Assembly: GCF_006227205.1 (NCBI RefSeq)
Contig: NZ_VCNG01000003.1
Span: forward strand, 372,001-436,000
Length of the DNA stretch: 64,000 nucleotides
Source: Pseudomonas sp. ICMP22404
Lineage (GTDB): Bacteria; Pseudomonadota; Gammaproteobacteria; Pseudomonadales; Pseudomonadaceae
Direction of reading: 5' to 3'
A model generated the notes under the pieces. The model did not search any database. It was not told where the DNA came from and worked only from the letters and a program-made list of their open reading frames with translations. Below, piece after piece: positions 25,254 to 34,870 of the stretch (the first letter of the stretch is position 1; every line of letters starts with the position of its first letter). The position numbers were made by a program, and so were the translations under genes.

Positions 25254-26348
25254 TCAGCTCCGCGCCGGCGACACGATGATTTTCACGTTGTGCTCCTTGT
25301 TGTTGACCAGTTCCTCGAAGCCCTGCCCGACGATCTGCTCCAACTGGATACGCCCGGTCACCAGGGGTGAGATGTCCAGGCGGCCATCGGCGATGAACGC
25401 AATGACATCGGCAAATTCGCCGTTGTAGGCCAGCGCGCCGAGCACCTGCTTCTCGGTGGACACCAGTTCGAAGAAGTTGAATTCGCTCGGTTCCTCGAAA
25501 ATCCCCACCAACACGCATTTGCCGGCCTTGCGGATCAGGTCGATGGCGAACTTGGCGGTGTGCTTGTTGCCGATGCACTCGAAGCTGACATCGGCGCCCA
25601 GCCCCCCGGTCAGGCGGCGCACTTCAGCCAACGCATCGCACTGGTTGGGATCGATGACATGACTGGCGCCGACCTCCAGGGCCTTGGCCTTGCGCGCGCT
25701 GGACATTTCCAGGGCAATCACCTGGGCCGCCCCGGCGGCCTTGGCACACATGATGGTGCACAGGCCAATGGTTCCGGCGCCCACCACCACGACGTTCTGG
25801 CCCAACAGGCTGCCAGCCTTCTTCACCGCGTGCATGCCCACCGCCAACGGCTCGATCAACGCGCCGGCCTCGGCAGGAAAACCGGCAGGCAACTTGTAGA
25901 GCAAATTGGCCGGCACATTGACCAGCTCCGCGAACGCGCCATTGTTCATCAGGCCGGTGAACGCCAGGTTTTCGCAGATGTTGTAAAGCCCGTGGGTACA
26001 GTAGTAGCAGGTGCCGCAGTGCTGGCAGGCATCCGCCGCCACCGGTTCGCCAACGCTGAAGCCCTCTACCCCGGCCCCCAGTTCGACGATTTCGCCGCAA
26101 AACTCGTGGCCGAGGATGCACTGGCCCTTGATACCGGTCAGCGGGTGTGGCGCGTCCACCGGGATGAACACCGGCCCGGCGACGTACTCATGCAGGTCGG
26201 AACCGCAGATGCCGCACCACTGCACGCGGATCTGCACCCAGCCGGCGGGCGGCGAAACGGGCAACGGTACGTCTTCGACGCGGATATCGTTACGGCCATG
26301 CCAGACGGCGGCGCGCATGCTGCGGGTAGGCGTGATTGAAGCGTTCAT
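25254..26348 (-). CDS. 2,3-butanediol dehydrogenase (zinc-dependent MDR)
   Basis: A 364-aa medium-chain zinc dehydrogenase. The catalytic-zinc segment WCGICGSDLHEY and GHEFCGEIVE and the structural-zinc cysteines (ACQHCGTCYYC, NIC) are complete, and GAGTIGLCT (about 190) is the NAD site. As the last gene of the acoXABC operon it most probably oxidises 2,3-butanediol to acetoin, the substrate of the downstream dehydrogenase complex. GGAGAAACG precedes the ATG at 26348. Confidence 0.9.
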   Translation of the reverse strand: MNASITPTRSMRAAVWHGRNDIRVEDVPLPVSPPAGWVQIRVQWCGICGSDLHEYVAGPVFIPVDAPHPLTGIKGQCILGHEFCGEIVELGAGVEGFSVGEPVAADACQHCGTCYYCTHGLYNICENLAFTGLMNNGAFAELVNVPANLLYKLPAGFPAEAGALIEPLAVGMHAVKKAGSLLGQNVVVVGAGTIGLCTIMCAKAAGAAQVIALEMSSARKAKALEVGASHVIDPNQCDALAEVRRLTGGLGADVSFECIGNKHTAKFAIDLIRKAGKCVLVGIFEEPSEFNFFELVSTEKQVLGALAYNGEFADVIAFIADGRLDISPLVTGRIQLEQIVGQGFEELVNNKEHNVKIIVSPARS

Positions 26349-26399
26349 AGCGTTTCTCCAGAATGCTTGGGGGCGACGACTCGCGCGTCGCCCGGTTGA

Positions 26400-27512
26400 T
26401 CAGTGCTGTTCAATGAACTCAAGGATCAATCGATTGACCTGCTCGGCCGCTTCCATCTGCACCATGTGGCCTTGACCGGCCAGCACCTCCACCCGGGCGT
26501 CCAGCCCCTCGCCATGGGCCGCCGGGATGATCGCGTCGTCACTGCCCCAGATCACCAGGGTCGGCACGTGACCGGCCTGCACCACTTCGCGCAAGTCCAT
26601 CCGCTGGCGGCCGTCCGCGAACAACGTCGTCGACAGCTGCTTCAATGCCGCGTCCACGCCCTCCAGGCGCTTGTACTTGAGCATGTCGTCGAGCATCTGC
26701 CGGTTGACCAGCTCGGCGTTGGAGAACAACTGCACCAGCTGCGGCTTGAGGGCGTTGCGGTTGGAGGCCTCGACAAAGCCTTGCAGGTAGCCACCGTTGA
26801 TCTCAGGGCCGAGGCCGGCACTGCCGATCAGCGTCAGGGATCGCACCCGCTGGGGCATCAAGCGTGCGGTGTTCAGCGACACGGCGCCGCCCATGGAATG
26901 CCCCACCAGATGCGCGACGCTGATGTCCAGGTGATCGAGCAAGGCCAGCACCGCGCCGCTCAGCTCATCCAGGTCACCCCGTTCCAGGGTCTTGCCGGAC
27001 TCGCCATGGCCCGGCAGGTCCAGGGCGATCACCCGGCGGCCGGCCGCCAAGGCCTCATGGTTGAACAGCCAATTGTTCAGGTCCCCGCCAAAACCGTGGA
27101 CCAACACCAAGGGCATGCCGCCTTCGCCACGTTCAAAGTAGCGAATCACCCGGCCATCCAGCTCGACCTTCTGCGGTTTCGCGCCGGTGTCTTCATCGCC
27201 GGTGTCGCCCGGCACGAAACTGGACTGGAACTGCTCGATGACCGCTTCGATCTCGGCGTCGCTGGCCTCGCCGTCGACGACAATGCCCAGCAAGGCGCCG
27301 ACCGCCAGGGTTTCATCCTGCCGCGCAACCTGCCGGCGCAACACACCGGAGAACGGTGCTTCGACACTGCTGGAAATCTTGTCGGTCTCCACATCCAGCA
27401 CTTCGTCGCCCTTGGTGATGGCCTGGCCCTCCTCCTTGAGCCAGGCATCGACCCGGCCTTCAGTCATCGACAGCCCCCACTTGGGCATGGTCAGGGTATG
27501 AATCTGGCTCAT
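26400..27512 (-). CDS. acoC: Acetoin dehydrogenase E2: dihydrolipoyl acetyltransferase fused to alpha/beta-hydrolase
   Basis: A 370-aa protein with an N-terminal lipoyl domain (about 1-75; lipoyl-Lys45 in VETDKISSSV) joined to an alpha/beta-hydrolase-fold acyltransferase (about 125-370; nucleophile elbow GHSMGG, final GQGHMVQ His). This architecture is diagnostic of Pseudomonas-type AcoC and differs from canonical E2 cores. It transfers the acetyl group from acetoin cleavage to CoA. Its ATG shares one base with the acoB stop (TGATG); a start five codons earlier would lie inside acoB. Confidence 0.94.
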   Translation of the reverse strand: MSQIHTLTMPKWGLSMTEGRVDAWLKEEGQAITKGDEVLDVETDKISSSVEAPFSGVLRRQVARQDETLAVGALLGIVVDGEASDAEIEAVIEQFQSSFVPGDTGDEDTGAKPQKVELDGRVIRYFERGEGGMPLVLVHGFGGDLNNWLFNHEALAAGRRVIALDLPGHGESGKTLERGDLDELSGAVLALLDHLDISVAHLVGHSMGGAVSLNTARLMPQRVRSLTLIGSAGLGPEINGGYLQGFVEASNRNALKPQLVQLFSNAELVNRQMLDDMLKYKRLEGVDAALKQLSTTLFADGRQRMDLREVVQAGHVPTLVIWGSDDAIIPAAHGEGLDARVEVLAGQGHMVQMEAAEQVNRLILEFIEQH

Positions 27513-28528
27513 CAGCGCTTGCTCCACTCGATCACGTTGAGCACGGCTTGTTCGATCTTCGCCGCGTCAGGGATGTACAGGTCTTCCAGGGAATCGGAGA
27601 ACGGCACCGGCGTGTGCGGCGCGGTGACCATCTCGATCGGCGCCTTCAGCGCACCGAAGGCTCTCTGCGCCACCAGCGCCGAGACATCGGTGGCCATGGA
27701 GCAGCGTGGGTTGGCCTCATCGATGACCACCAGGCGCCCGGTCTTCTCCACGCTTTCGAGAATGCTGTCCTCGTCCATCGGGCTGGTGGTGCGCAGGTCG
27801 ATGACCTCGCAATCGATACCGCGCCCGGCCAGGCTACGCGCCGCGTCCATGGCGGTGTTGACCATGCGGCCGTAGGACACGAGGGTCACGTCCTTGCCGT
27901 CGCGCAGGAAGTTGGCCTCGCCGAACGGGATGGTGTAGAGCTCTTCGGGCACCTCGCCCTGCATGCTGTACAGTAATTTGTGCTCGCAGAAGATCACCGG
28001 ATCGTTGTCGCGGATCGCCTGGATCAGCAAGCCCTTGGCATCGTAGGGCGAAGATGGGCACACCACTTTCAGCCCGGGAATGTGCGTCCACAAGGACGTG
28101 AGCATCTGCGAGTGCTGGGCCGCGGCGCGCAGGCCGGCCCCGACCATGGTGCGGATCACCAAAGGCGTGGAGGCCTTGCCACCGAACATGTAGCGAAACT
28201 TCGCCGCCTGGTTGAGGATCTGGTCCAGGCAGCAGCCGGCGAAGTCGACGAACATCAATTCGCACACCGGGCGCACACCGCAGGTCGCGGCCCCAACCGC
28301 CGCGCCGACGTAACCGATTTCCGACAGGGGTGTGTCGAGCACACGGCCGGGGAACTGGTCATAGAGGCCCTTGGTGACGCCGAGCACACCGCCCCAGGCG
28401 TCGTTTTCACCGGGCGCCCCGGCGCCACCGGCCACGTCCTCGCCCATGATGAACACGCTGGTGTCGCGGCGCATTTCCTGGGCCAGGGCTTCGTTGATTG
28501 CCTGCTGATAGCTGATTTTTCTCGCCAT
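27512..28528 (-). CDS. acoB: Acetoin dehydrogenase E1 component, beta subunit
   Basis: A 338-aa transketolase-fold beta subunit. Typical features are an N-terminal pyrimidine-binding domain (VFIMGEDVAGGAGAPGEN, PLSEIGYVGAAVG) and a C-terminal transketolase domain (VSYGRMVNTAMDAA, ATDVSALVAQRAF). With AcoA it forms the thiamine-diphosphate E1 that cleaves acetoin to acetaldehyde and an acetyl unit passed to AcoC lipoate. Confidence 0.95.
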   Translation of the reverse strand: MARKISYQQAINEALAQEMRRDTSVFIMGEDVAGGAGAPGENDAWGGVLGVTKGLYDQFPGRVLDTPLSEIGYVGAAVGAATCGVRPVCELMFVDFAGCCLDQILNQAAKFRYMFGGKASTPLVIRTMVGAGLRAAAQHSQMLTSLWTHIPGLKVVCPSSPYDAKGLLIQAIRDNDPVIFCEHKLLYSMQGEVPEELYTIPFGEANFLRDGKDVTLVSYGRMVNTAMDAARSLAGRGIDCEVIDLRTTSPMDEDSILESVEKTGRLVVIDEANPRCSMATDVSALVAQRAFGALKAPIEMVTAPHTPVPFSDSLEDLYIPDAAKIEQAVLNVIEWSKR

Positions 28529-28563
28529 GATGGAATTCTCTGTTCTTGTTTTATGAAAGGCGT

Positions 28564-29541
28564 TCAGGGGTAGGAGACGTAGACGTCGGTGAGCAGGTCC
28601 GCCGCCGCAGGCTTGGGATCGGACTTGGCCTTGCGCACCGCGTTTTCGATCAGCAGTTCCACTTCCCGGTCGACCTGGTCCAGTTGCTCGGCCGAGAGCA
28701 ACCCGGCCCGGGTGGTGCGCTCGCGGAACTGCATCAGGCAGTCCTGGTTTTCACGGAAGTGCTTGACCTCATCCGGTGCCCGATACGTTTGCGCATCGCC
28801 CTCGAAATGGCCGTAATAGCGGGTCAGCTTGACCTCGATCAGCGATGGCCCTTCCCCGGCCCGGGCACGCTCGATGGCCGCCCCGGCGGCTTCGTGAACG
28901 GCGAAGAAGTCAAAACCGTCCACCGTCACCCCCGGCATGCCGAACCCGGCGGCGCGGTCGGCGATGTGATCGCAAGCCACCGACCAATTAGAGGCCGTGG
29001 CCTCGGCGTAGCCATTGTTCTCGGCGATGAACAGGCACGGCAGGTTCCACACCGAAGCCATGTTCATGGCCTCGAACACCGCGCCTTCGTTGGAGCCGCC
29101 GTCGCCGAAGAACACCACCGCGACACTGTCGGTGCCCTTGAGCCTCGCTGCCAGCGCCGCACCGACCACCAGCGGCGCACCGGCACCGACAATGCCGTTG
29201 GCGCCGAGCATGCCCTTCTCGAAATCGGCGATGTGCATGGAACCACCCTTGCCTTGGCAGACCCCGGTTTTCTTGCCGTAGATCTCGGCCATCATTCCGT
29301 AGACATCCACGCCTTTGGCAATGCAATGGCCGTGGCCACGGTGGTTGGAGGCAATGCAGTCGTCATCGCCCAAATGAGCCATGACCCCGGCGGCCGACGC
29401 CTCTTCGCCGGCATACAAGTGGACAAAACCGGGAATCTCGCCGGTGGCGAATTCCACGTGCAGGCGCTCTTCGAACGCGCGAATGGTGCGCATCACCTGG
29501 TAGGCGTGCAGCAGTTGATCGTGGGTGAGCGGTGTCGACAT
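28564..29541 (-). CDS. acoA: Acetoin dehydrogenase E1 component, alpha subunit
   Basis: A 325-aa ThDP-binding E1 alpha subunit. The thiamine diphosphate motif GDGGSNEGAVFEAMNMASVWNLP-type segment (GDG near residue 160, NN about 30 residues on) is complete, and MHIADFEKGMLGANGIVG precedes it. It forms an alpha2beta2 E1 with AcoB. It begins 3 bp after the acoX stop. No E3 (dihydrolipoamide dehydrogenase) gene is in this operon, so the housekeeping E3 must serve. Confidence 0.95.
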   Translation of the reverse strand: MSTPLTHDQLLHAYQVMRTIRAFEERLHVEFATGEIPGFVHLYAGEEASAAGVMAHLGDDDCIASNHRGHGHCIAKGVDVYGMMAEIYGKKTGVCQGKGGSMHIADFEKGMLGANGIVGAGAPLVVGAALAARLKGTDSVAVVFFGDGGSNEGAVFEAMNMASVWNLPCLFIAENNGYAEATASNWSVACDHIADRAAGFGMPGVTVDGFDFFAVHEAAGAAIERARAGEGPSLIEVKLTRYYGHFEGDAQTYRAPDEVKHFRENQDCLMQFRERTTRAGLLSAEQLDQVDREVELLIENAVRKAKSDPKPAAADLLTDVYVSYP

Positions 29542-29544
29542 TTT

Positions 29545-30627
29545 TTATTCTCCAGGGGTGTCTTGAAGGCTGACTTGCAGGTTCAGGGGGTGTTGCGGAT
29601 GTTCACGGCCGATGCCCAGCAGGCGCTGTTGCGCGGCGTAGGCCAGCACCGCGTCGACATCGATGCTCAGCGGGCCGCCGGCATCGAGGGTGACCGTGGG
29701 ACGGTCCTGCGGGTTGAACTCGATTTCCCGTTCGCCATCCAGGGCCAACGTGCCGCTGGACAGCGCCAACGGCTGGGCCACACCTGGCTCCAGGCGGCCG
29801 GCCGCGAGCACGCCGCAGCCCTGCAGCAGGCCTGGGGCCAGCGGCACCAGCAGCGCTTCGGGCGATTGCGGGTCCAGGCGCATCCAGGCCCCGCCCGGCT
29901 CCTGCCGCGTCACCGGCAGCCACAAGCCACACAAGGCCGACAGGCCAATGGATTGCGGCTCGGCAAAGGTCACGAAGACTTCGGCCAGGTCCGCCGCCCG
30001 GCTGATGGCTCGGGCGCCGACGAAGCGCAGCGGCGACACGGCGACGTCCACCAGAGCGATTTCCCGCAGACCGCGACGGGCCTCGCACACCAGCAAGCGC
30101 TTGTTGCGCCGCAGGCCGATCTGTTCGGGGATCCGGCCACTGGCGTACAACCCGCCAGCGAGCCCTGCCGTGGTGGCCTCGCGCAACTCGGGGAAGGCGT
30201 TGTTGGTACCGGTGGACAAGGTCAGCAACGGGATGTCACCCACCTCGGCGGCCACGGCCTTGTGGGTACCGTCCCCCCCGAGCACGGCAATCAGCGCCAC
30301 CTCGCGCTCGGCCATCAGCCGTGCAGCCCTGCGGGTGTCTTCGACGGTCTGGCGCAAGGTCAGGTCGAGAAACTCCAGGGTCGGCCAATGACTGTCGCGC
30401 GCCTGGCGGCTGTGACTGTTCTTCAGCACGGCAGCGGCAATGCCGGTCATGTCGGTGGGCATCAGCACCTGTTCGATACCGGTGGCGCCGAAGGCCGCCA
30501 GCAAGCGCTGAATCACCGAGACCTTGTCGGTGCTGGAAAACAGCCCGGCGTTGGCGGTCAGGCGCCGCACGTCGCGTCCCGAAGCCGGGTTGGCGATGAT
30601 GCCCACGGTCAGGGGGCGGCGACTCAT
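29545..30627 (-). CDS. acoX: AcoX, ATP-NAD-kinase-like protein of the acetoin operon
   Basis: A 360-aa protein with a diacylglycerol/NAD-kinase-like fold: N-terminal IANPASGRDVRRL, then GGDGTHKAVAAEVG (about 120-133) and LSTGTNNAFP, the hallmark NAD-kinase motifs. AcoX is conserved first in aco operons but is not required for E1/E2 activity in known systems, and its reaction is unsettled. The ATG at 30627 is chosen because upstream codons run into the sigma-54 promoter region. Confidence 0.9.
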   Translation of the reverse strand: MSRRPLTVGIIANPASGRDVRRLTANAGLFSSTDKVSVIQRLLAAFGATGIEQVLMPTDMTGIAAAVLKNSHSRQARDSHWPTLEFLDLTLRQTVEDTRRAARLMAEREVALIAVLGGDGTHKAVAAEVGDIPLLTLSTGTNNAFPELREATTAGLAGGLYASGRIPEQIGLRRNKRLLVCEARRGLREIALVDVAVSPLRFVGARAISRAADLAEVFVTFAEPQSIGLSALCGLWLPVTRQEPGGAWMRLDPQSPEALLVPLAPGLLQGCGVLAAGRLEPGVAQPLALSSGTLALDGEREIEFNPQDRPTVTLDAGGPLSIDVDAVLAYAAQQRLLGIGREHPQHPLNLQVSLQDTPGE

Positions 30628-30728
30628 GGCGCCACCCTGAACGTGAGGGACAAACGACCTGGGCAGGAAGACATAACGTACCTCGGTTCTTATTATTGGA
30701 AGGCCCGTCGTGCGGGCCCAGGGCATAG

Positions 30729-30745
30729 AGCAAGGGCGGTGCCAG
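30729..30745 (-). promoter_or_regulatory. Sigma-54 promoter of acoXABC-bdh
   Basis: On the minus strand the sequence is CTGGCACCGCCCTTGCT, an almost perfect -24/-12 element with GG and GC 10 bp apart. It is about 100 bp upstream of acoX, giving a start near 30718. AcoR, encoded divergently, is the sigma-54-dependent activator expected to use it. Confidence 0.85.
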
Positions 30746-30820
30746 GTGCGGAAAAAACCCAGCGAACGCCCGGGCCAGAGCCCTCGCAGCGAGATAAACC
30801 ACGAACCGGGACAAGCCCCC

Positions 30821-30882
30821 GTGAGACGCCACATGTCAGCCTGCACGAGCCGCTGGCGAGACCGTGAGACGTGGCGTCTCAC
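30821..30882. promoter_or_regulatory. Candidate AcoR upstream activating sites
   Basis: GTGAGACG (30864-30871) and CGTCTCAC (30875-30882) form a perfect 8-bp inverted repeat with a 3-bp spacer. A further GTGAGACGCCAC copy lies at 30821-30832. The sites are about 100-160 bp upstream of the predicted sigma-54 start, the normal distance for enhancer-binding activators. Confidence 0.7.
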
Positions 30883-30972
30883 GCCAGCAGCCAATCTCGC
30901 CAGGCTTGTCTGGGCCCGGCGAACGGCGCTTAATGGGTGCACAACGATAAGAAGCTGAACCGGAGACCAGTC

Positions 30973-32853
30973 ATGCTTTCCGCTCACTCCAGGGCCCATG
31001 TGGATTGCGTCAGCCGCGTCGTGAAGAACGCGGACCAGTTGCCACAGCTGCCCGTCCCTGACCTGATCCTCGACTCCTGGCGTCGCTCCATGGAGCAGCA
31101 TCACCTCGACCCCGGCTCGTTGCAGGGCCCGCGCATCCTGTCCGAGGATGTGCTCAAGCAATGCCGGGAACGCTCCGAGCTGTTCCTCAATATCGCCAGC
31201 GAAGAAGTGGCGCGCCTCCATGGCCGGGTACGGGATGCCGACTACTGTGTGCTGCTGACCGATGCCCAGGGCCAGACCATCGACTACCGTGTCGAAACCG
31301 CCATTCGCAATGACTGCCGCAAGGCCGGGCTTTACCTGGGCACCTGCTGGTCGGAGGGCGAGGAAGGCACGTGCGGCGTGGCGGCGGTGCTCACGGCCAA
31401 GGCGCCGGTGACGGTGCACAAGCGCGATCACTTCCGCGCCGCGTTCATTGGCCTGACCTGCTCCGCCGCACCGGTCTTCGACCCCCAGGGGGAACTGCTC
31501 GGGGTGCTGGATGTGTCGGCGGTGCGCTCACCGGATGAGCGCCGCTCGCAGCACTTGATCCGTCAGATGGTGGTGCAGAGCGCCCGGGAAATCGAACAGG
31601 CATTCTTCATGAGCAGCGCCCAAGGCTATTGGGTGCTGCGAGCCCATCGCAACGCCGGCTACGTCGACAGCCAGCCCGATTATCTGTTCGCCTGGGACGA
31701 CGACGGCTGCCTGCAAGCCCTGAACCCCGCCGCACGCCAGTACCTGCTGCAGCAGTACGGCCAGTTGCCGCAGCACATCAGCCAGGTCTTCGATCAACAA
31801 TGGTTGCACCGTGCCCGGGATGAGAGTCTTTATCCCTTCGGCCGTCAGGGCGCCGAGTCGCCCCTGCATGGCCGCGTGAGTGCACCGCGGCATCGGGCGC
31901 TACCGCGTGCGCGGGTGGCGATGGCGTCGGTCGACATCGATCCTCGCCTGGCCGACAGCCTGCGCCTGGCGGTGCGGGTCAAGGATCGCAACCTGCCGGT
32001 GTTGATCCAGGGCGAAACCGGCGCCGGCAAAGAGGTGTTCGCCCGCCAATTGCACCAGGCCAGCCAGCGTCGTGAGCGCCCTTTCGTCGCGCTGAACTGT
32101 GCCGCGATTCCTGAAAGCCTGATCGAAAGCGAGTTGTTCGGCTACGTGGCCGGGGCGTTCACCGGCGCCTCGAGCAAGGGCATGCAGGGCCTGTTGCAAC
32201 AGGCCGACGGCGGCACGCTGTTCCTGGATGAAATCGGTGATATGCCGCTGGCCTTGCAGACCCGCCTGTTGCGGGTGCTGGCGGAGGGAGAAGTGGCGCC
32301 CCTCGGTGCGTCGCGCCGCAAAGCCGTGGACATTCAGGTGATCTGCGCCACCCACCGCGACCTGGAAGCCCTGGTCAGCGCCGGTGAGTTTCGCGAGGAC
32401 CTGTATTTCCGCCTGGGCGGTGCCCGCTTCCAACTGCCGCCACTGCGCGAGCGCAGTGACCGGCTGACGCTGATCAACCGCATTCTCGAGGAAGAATCGA
32501 GCCGTTGCGGCGGCGCCGTGCAATTGAGCAGCGGCGCCCTGGAATGCCTGCTCGGCTATCACTGGCCGGGCAATGTCCGTCAGTTGCGCCATGTGCTGCG
32601 CTACGCCTGCGCGGTGTGCGAGAGCTCCGTGATCCAGCGCGCTCACCTGCCTGAGTCGTTGCACGGCACTCAAGACGCCGCTCCTGCGCCGGAACCCAGT
32701 GCCAGCCCGGAACGCCAGGCCCTGCTCGACGCCCTGGTGCGCCATCGCTGGAAACCCACCGCGACCGCCCGGGCGCTGGGCATTTCCCGGGCAACCCTGT
32801 ACCGAAGGGTGCACCAGCATGGCATCGACATGCCTGGCCGAAGCCCGGCATGA
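30973..32853 (+). CDS. acoR: AcoR, sigma-54-dependent activator of acetoin catabolism
   Basis: A 626-aa enhancer-binding protein with an N-terminal GAF-like sensor region (about 60-220) and a central AAA+ domain (about 310-540). The AAA+ domain has Walker [11 protein letters not shown], the sigma-54 contact loop GAFTGA, and Walker [15 protein letters not shown]-terminal Fis-type helix-turn-helix follows ([20 protein letters not shown]). ATG at 30973 has CGGAGAC 6-12 nt upstream; a GTG 36 nt earlier is less well supported. It activates the divergent acoXABC-bdh operon in response to acetoin or acetaldehyde. Confidence 0.93.
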   Translation: MLSAHSRAHVDCVSRVVKNADQLPQLPVPDLILDSWRRSMEQHHLDPGSLQGPRILSEDVLKQCRERSELFLNIASEEVARLHGRVRDADYCVLLTDAQGQTIDYRVETAIRNDCRKAGLYLGTCWSEGEEGTCGVAAVLTAKAPVTVHKRDHFRAAFIGLTCSAAPVFDPQGELLGVLDVSAVRSPDERRSQHLIRQMVVQSAREIEQAFFMSSAQGYWVLRAHRNAGYVDSQPDYLFAWDDDGCLQALNPAARQYLLQQYGQLPQHISQVFDQQWLHRARDESLYPFGRQGAESPLHGRVSAPRHRALPRARVAMASVDIDPRLADSLRLAVRVKDRNLPVLIQGETGAGKEVFARQLHQASQRRERPFVALNCAAIPESLIESELFGYVAGAFTGASSKGMQGLLQQADGGTLFLDEIGDMPLALQTRLLRVLAEGEVAPLGASRRKAVDIQVICATHRDLEALVSAGEFREDLYFRLGGARFQLPPLRERSDRLTLINRILEEESSRCGGAVQLSSGALECLLGYHWPGNVRQLRHVLRYACAVCESSVIQRAHLPESLHGTQDAAPAPEPSASPERQALLDALVRHRWKPTATARALGISRATLYRRVHQHGIDMPGRSPA

Positions 32854-32863
32854 ACGGAATTGA

Positions 32864-33208
32864 TTAGCGGCGCGCCAACTCGTGACGCACGCACTGCTCG
32901 TAGTAGGTCTGCTTGACCGCGGCGGGCTTGAGGCGAGACGTGCTGTCATAGGTCTGTTCGGTGATGCCCAGGGCGGTCATGCGCATCCATGGCCGGGGAA
33001 ACTTGCGCACTTGCAGCTTTTTCCGGGCGCCGTACAGGGAGACACCGGAGAGTTTGGAGGCTTGTGCGCCCGCCGCGATGTCCGCGCCCCAGCGACATAC
33101 GGACTGCTGGTTTTGCGTCAGCGCCCGGGCCTGGGTGTCGAGCGATACGCTGGCCAGGAGAGAGGTTGCCACGACCCATATGGCCGCGCCCCACATAGAA
33201 AATCGCAT
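32864..33208 (-). CDS. Hypothetical secreted protein
   Basis: A 114-aa protein starting at ATG 33208 after a GGACGAC ribosome-binding site. A signal peptide (about 1-28, ending TQARA) precedes a basic mature domain of about 86 residues with two cysteines (one in SVCRWGAD, one in YEQCVRHE) that could form a disulfide. It has no recognised domain. It is convergent with acoR with only 10 bp between the stops, and in line with, but 92 bp after, the DipZ gene. Confidence 0.65.
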   Translation of the reverse strand: MRFSMWGAAIWVVATSLLASVSLDTQARALTQNQQSVCRWGADIAAGAQASKLSGVSLYGARKKLQVRKFPRPWMRMTALGITEQTYDSTSRLKPAAVKQTYYEQCVRHELARR

Positions 33209-33267
33209 AGGTTTGTCGTCCAACGTTCTGAAATAAAAGAAGTTTGACAACCTTCAAACGAACGATG

Positions 33268-33288
33268 GGCCAGTACTCGACTGGCCCT
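33268..33288 (-). terminator. Possible terminator hairpin after the DipZ gene
   Basis: GGGCCAGT (33268-33275) pairs perfectly with ACTGGCCC (33281-33288) around a 5-nt loop. The downstream minus-strand sequence is only moderately T-rich, so termination efficiency is uncertain. Confidence 0.4.
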
Positions 33289-33299
33289 TCGCCACAGCT

Positions 33300-34511
33300 T
33301 TACTGGCTCGCCTTGGCCTCCTGCAGCAACTGTTGGATCACCTGCTCCTGCTCGCCGTAGCGGCCTTCGCCGAAGTGGCTGTAGCGCACCTGGCCCTTGG
33401 CATCGATGAAATAGTGCGCCGGCCAGTACTGGTTGTTGAAGGCACGCCAGATCGCGTACTGGTTGTCGATGGCCACCGGGTAGTTGATGTCCAGTTTGCG
33501 TACCTGCTGGCGTACGTTGTCGATGATCTTCTCGTAGCCGTATTCCGGGGTATGCACGCCGATCACCACCAGGCCGTCCTTCTCATACTTCTTGGCCCAT
33601 TCGTTCACGTGGGGCAGCGTGTGCTGGCAATTGATGCAGTCGTAGGTCCAGAAATCCACCAGCACCACCTTGCCCTTCAGCGATTCGCTGTTCAGCGGCG
33701 GCGAGTTCAGCCATTGCACCGCACCATCCAGCGAAGGCATGGCGCCCTGGGAATCGAGGTTCGGCATCGGGTTGGCGCTGGCCTTGCTGACCACGTAGTC
33801 GATTGCCTGTGGCACCTTTTCCAGCACGCGTTGCTCCAGGCTCGCGGCGCTTTGGGAGGAAGTGTTGGCCAACAGCCGATCATCGACGCCGGTAGCGATC
33901 GCCACGGCCGCCAGCAGCACAACCACTCCGCTGCCACGACGCAACCACGCGGTCACCGGCAGCGAGAGCTTCAGCCGTGCGGCCAAGCCACGTCCGGCGA
34001 AGATCAGGGTTCCCAGCGACAAGGCACTGCCGAGGCCGTAGGCCAGCAGCAACAGACTGGTCCCGGCGCTGGCGCCCTGCAGCATGGCGCCGGTCAGGAT
34101 CACCCCGAGTATCGGTCCGGCACAGGGCGCCCAGAGCAGCCCGGTGGCGACACCGATCAATACCGATGCCAACGGCCCATCCAGTCGCCCGGCACCCGCA
34201 TCGACGCGATTGCCCAGGCTGACCAGCGGCCGCGCCAACCAGATGCCAACCCGGCTGAAGATCAGCGACAAGGCGAACAGCACCATCACCCCCAGGGCGA
34301 CCTGCCGTCCCACGCTGCTGGCACGCAGCACCCAGTCACTGCTGACCACCGCCAGGCTCGATACCAGGGCGAATGTCAGCACCATGCCACCGAGGGTCAG
34401 CAACATCGAGCCCGGCGTACGGTTGGCCCGGGCGAACAGAAACGGCACCACGGGGAGAATACAAGGGCTGAGGATCGTCAGGATCCCGCCGAGGAAAGCG
34501 ATAAGAAGCAT
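33300..34511 (-). CDS. dipZ: DipZ-type thiol-disulfide protein: CcdA/DsbD membrane domain fused to thioredoxin-like domain
   Basis: A 403-aa protein with an N-terminal six-helix CcdA-like membrane domain (about 1-215) carrying the two redox cysteines (LSPCILP near residue 17 and LWAPCAGP near 128). It is followed by a periplasmic TlpA/thioredoxin-like domain (about 260-400) with the CINC active site in FWTYDCINC. It moves electrons from the cytoplasm to periplasmic disulfides, probably in redox repair or metal resistance. It is shorter than mycobacterial DipZ, lacking the extra C-terminal carbohydrate-binding domain. Confidence 0.9.
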   Translation of the reverse strand: MLLIAFLGGILTILSPCILPVVPFLFARANRTPGSMLLTLGGMVLTFALVSSLAVVSSDWVLRASSVGRQVALGVMVLFALSLIFSRVGIWLARPLVSLGNRVDAGAGRLDGPLASVLIGVATGLLWAPCAGPILGVILTGAMLQGASAGTSLLLLAYGLGSALSLGTLIFAGRGLAARLKLSLPVTAWLRRGSGVVVLLAAVAIATGVDDRLLANTSSQSAASLEQRVLEKVPQAIDYVVSKASANPMPNLDSQGAMPSLDGAVQWLNSPPLNSESLKGKVVLVDFWTYDCINCQHTLPHVNEWAKKYEKDGLVVIGVHTPEYGYEKIIDNVRQQVRKLDINYPVAIDNQYAIWRAFNNQYWPAHYFIDAKGQVRYSHFGEGRYGEQEQVIQQLLQEAKASQ

Positions 34512-34606
34512 GGCATCACCTCATGGGCAGTCAGGCCGTCTCGGGCCACTCTTGAAATTTTATCGATTAAAAACAGTTAGTTATTAATCATTATTAATGT
34601 TTAACC

Positions 34607-34870
34607 TCAATTATCGTTATTGCAGTGGTCAGCCAACTTGCGGTATTCCAGTGCTTGGTGATGCCCCGCCGAATCCAGGTAGGTCATGTGGGCATTGACC
34701 ACGCCGCAGGCAGGCCCGGCGTCTTCGGAGATGGTGAGCACCTTTTGGATGTCCAGGTGGCTGCCGTAGGCGTAGGTCTGCGCCTGGACATTGCTTTCGG
34801 CCCGGGCCGACAGGGTGCAGATGTTCAGTGCGGCGAAAAGGCAGGCGGCGTAGATGGCTTTGGTGTTCAT
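34607..34870 (-). CDS. DUF2790-family secreted small protein
   Basis: An 87-aa protein with a signal peptide (1-24, ending SARA) and the DUF2790 core (VLTISEDAGPACGVVNAHMTYLDSAG then YRKLADHC): two conserved Cys and a short beta-rich domain. This family is mostly confined to Pseudomonas and has no assigned activity. It is divergent from the two-component system at 35103, whose regulator may control it. Confidence 0.85.
   Translation of the reverse strand: MNTKAIYAACLFAALNICTLSARAESNVQAQTYAYGSHLDIQKVLTISEDAGPACGVVNAHMTYLDSAGHHQALEYRKLADHCNNDN

Noticed and set aside
28546..30867. Very long open frame opposite acoA/acoX
   Set aside because: High-GC antisense shadow: low-complexity His/Gln/Gly/Arg-rich product with no domain, opposite well-conserved aco genes.
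30628..31431. N-terminal extension of acoX through the intergenic region into acoR
   Set aside because: Would cover the sigma-54 promoter and upstream activating sites and run antisense to acoR.
34560..34600. AT-rich stretch with ATTAATCATTATTAAT resembling a Fur box upstream of dipZ
   Set aside because: Partial symmetry only; AT-richness alone could give this match, and iron control of dipZ has no other support.
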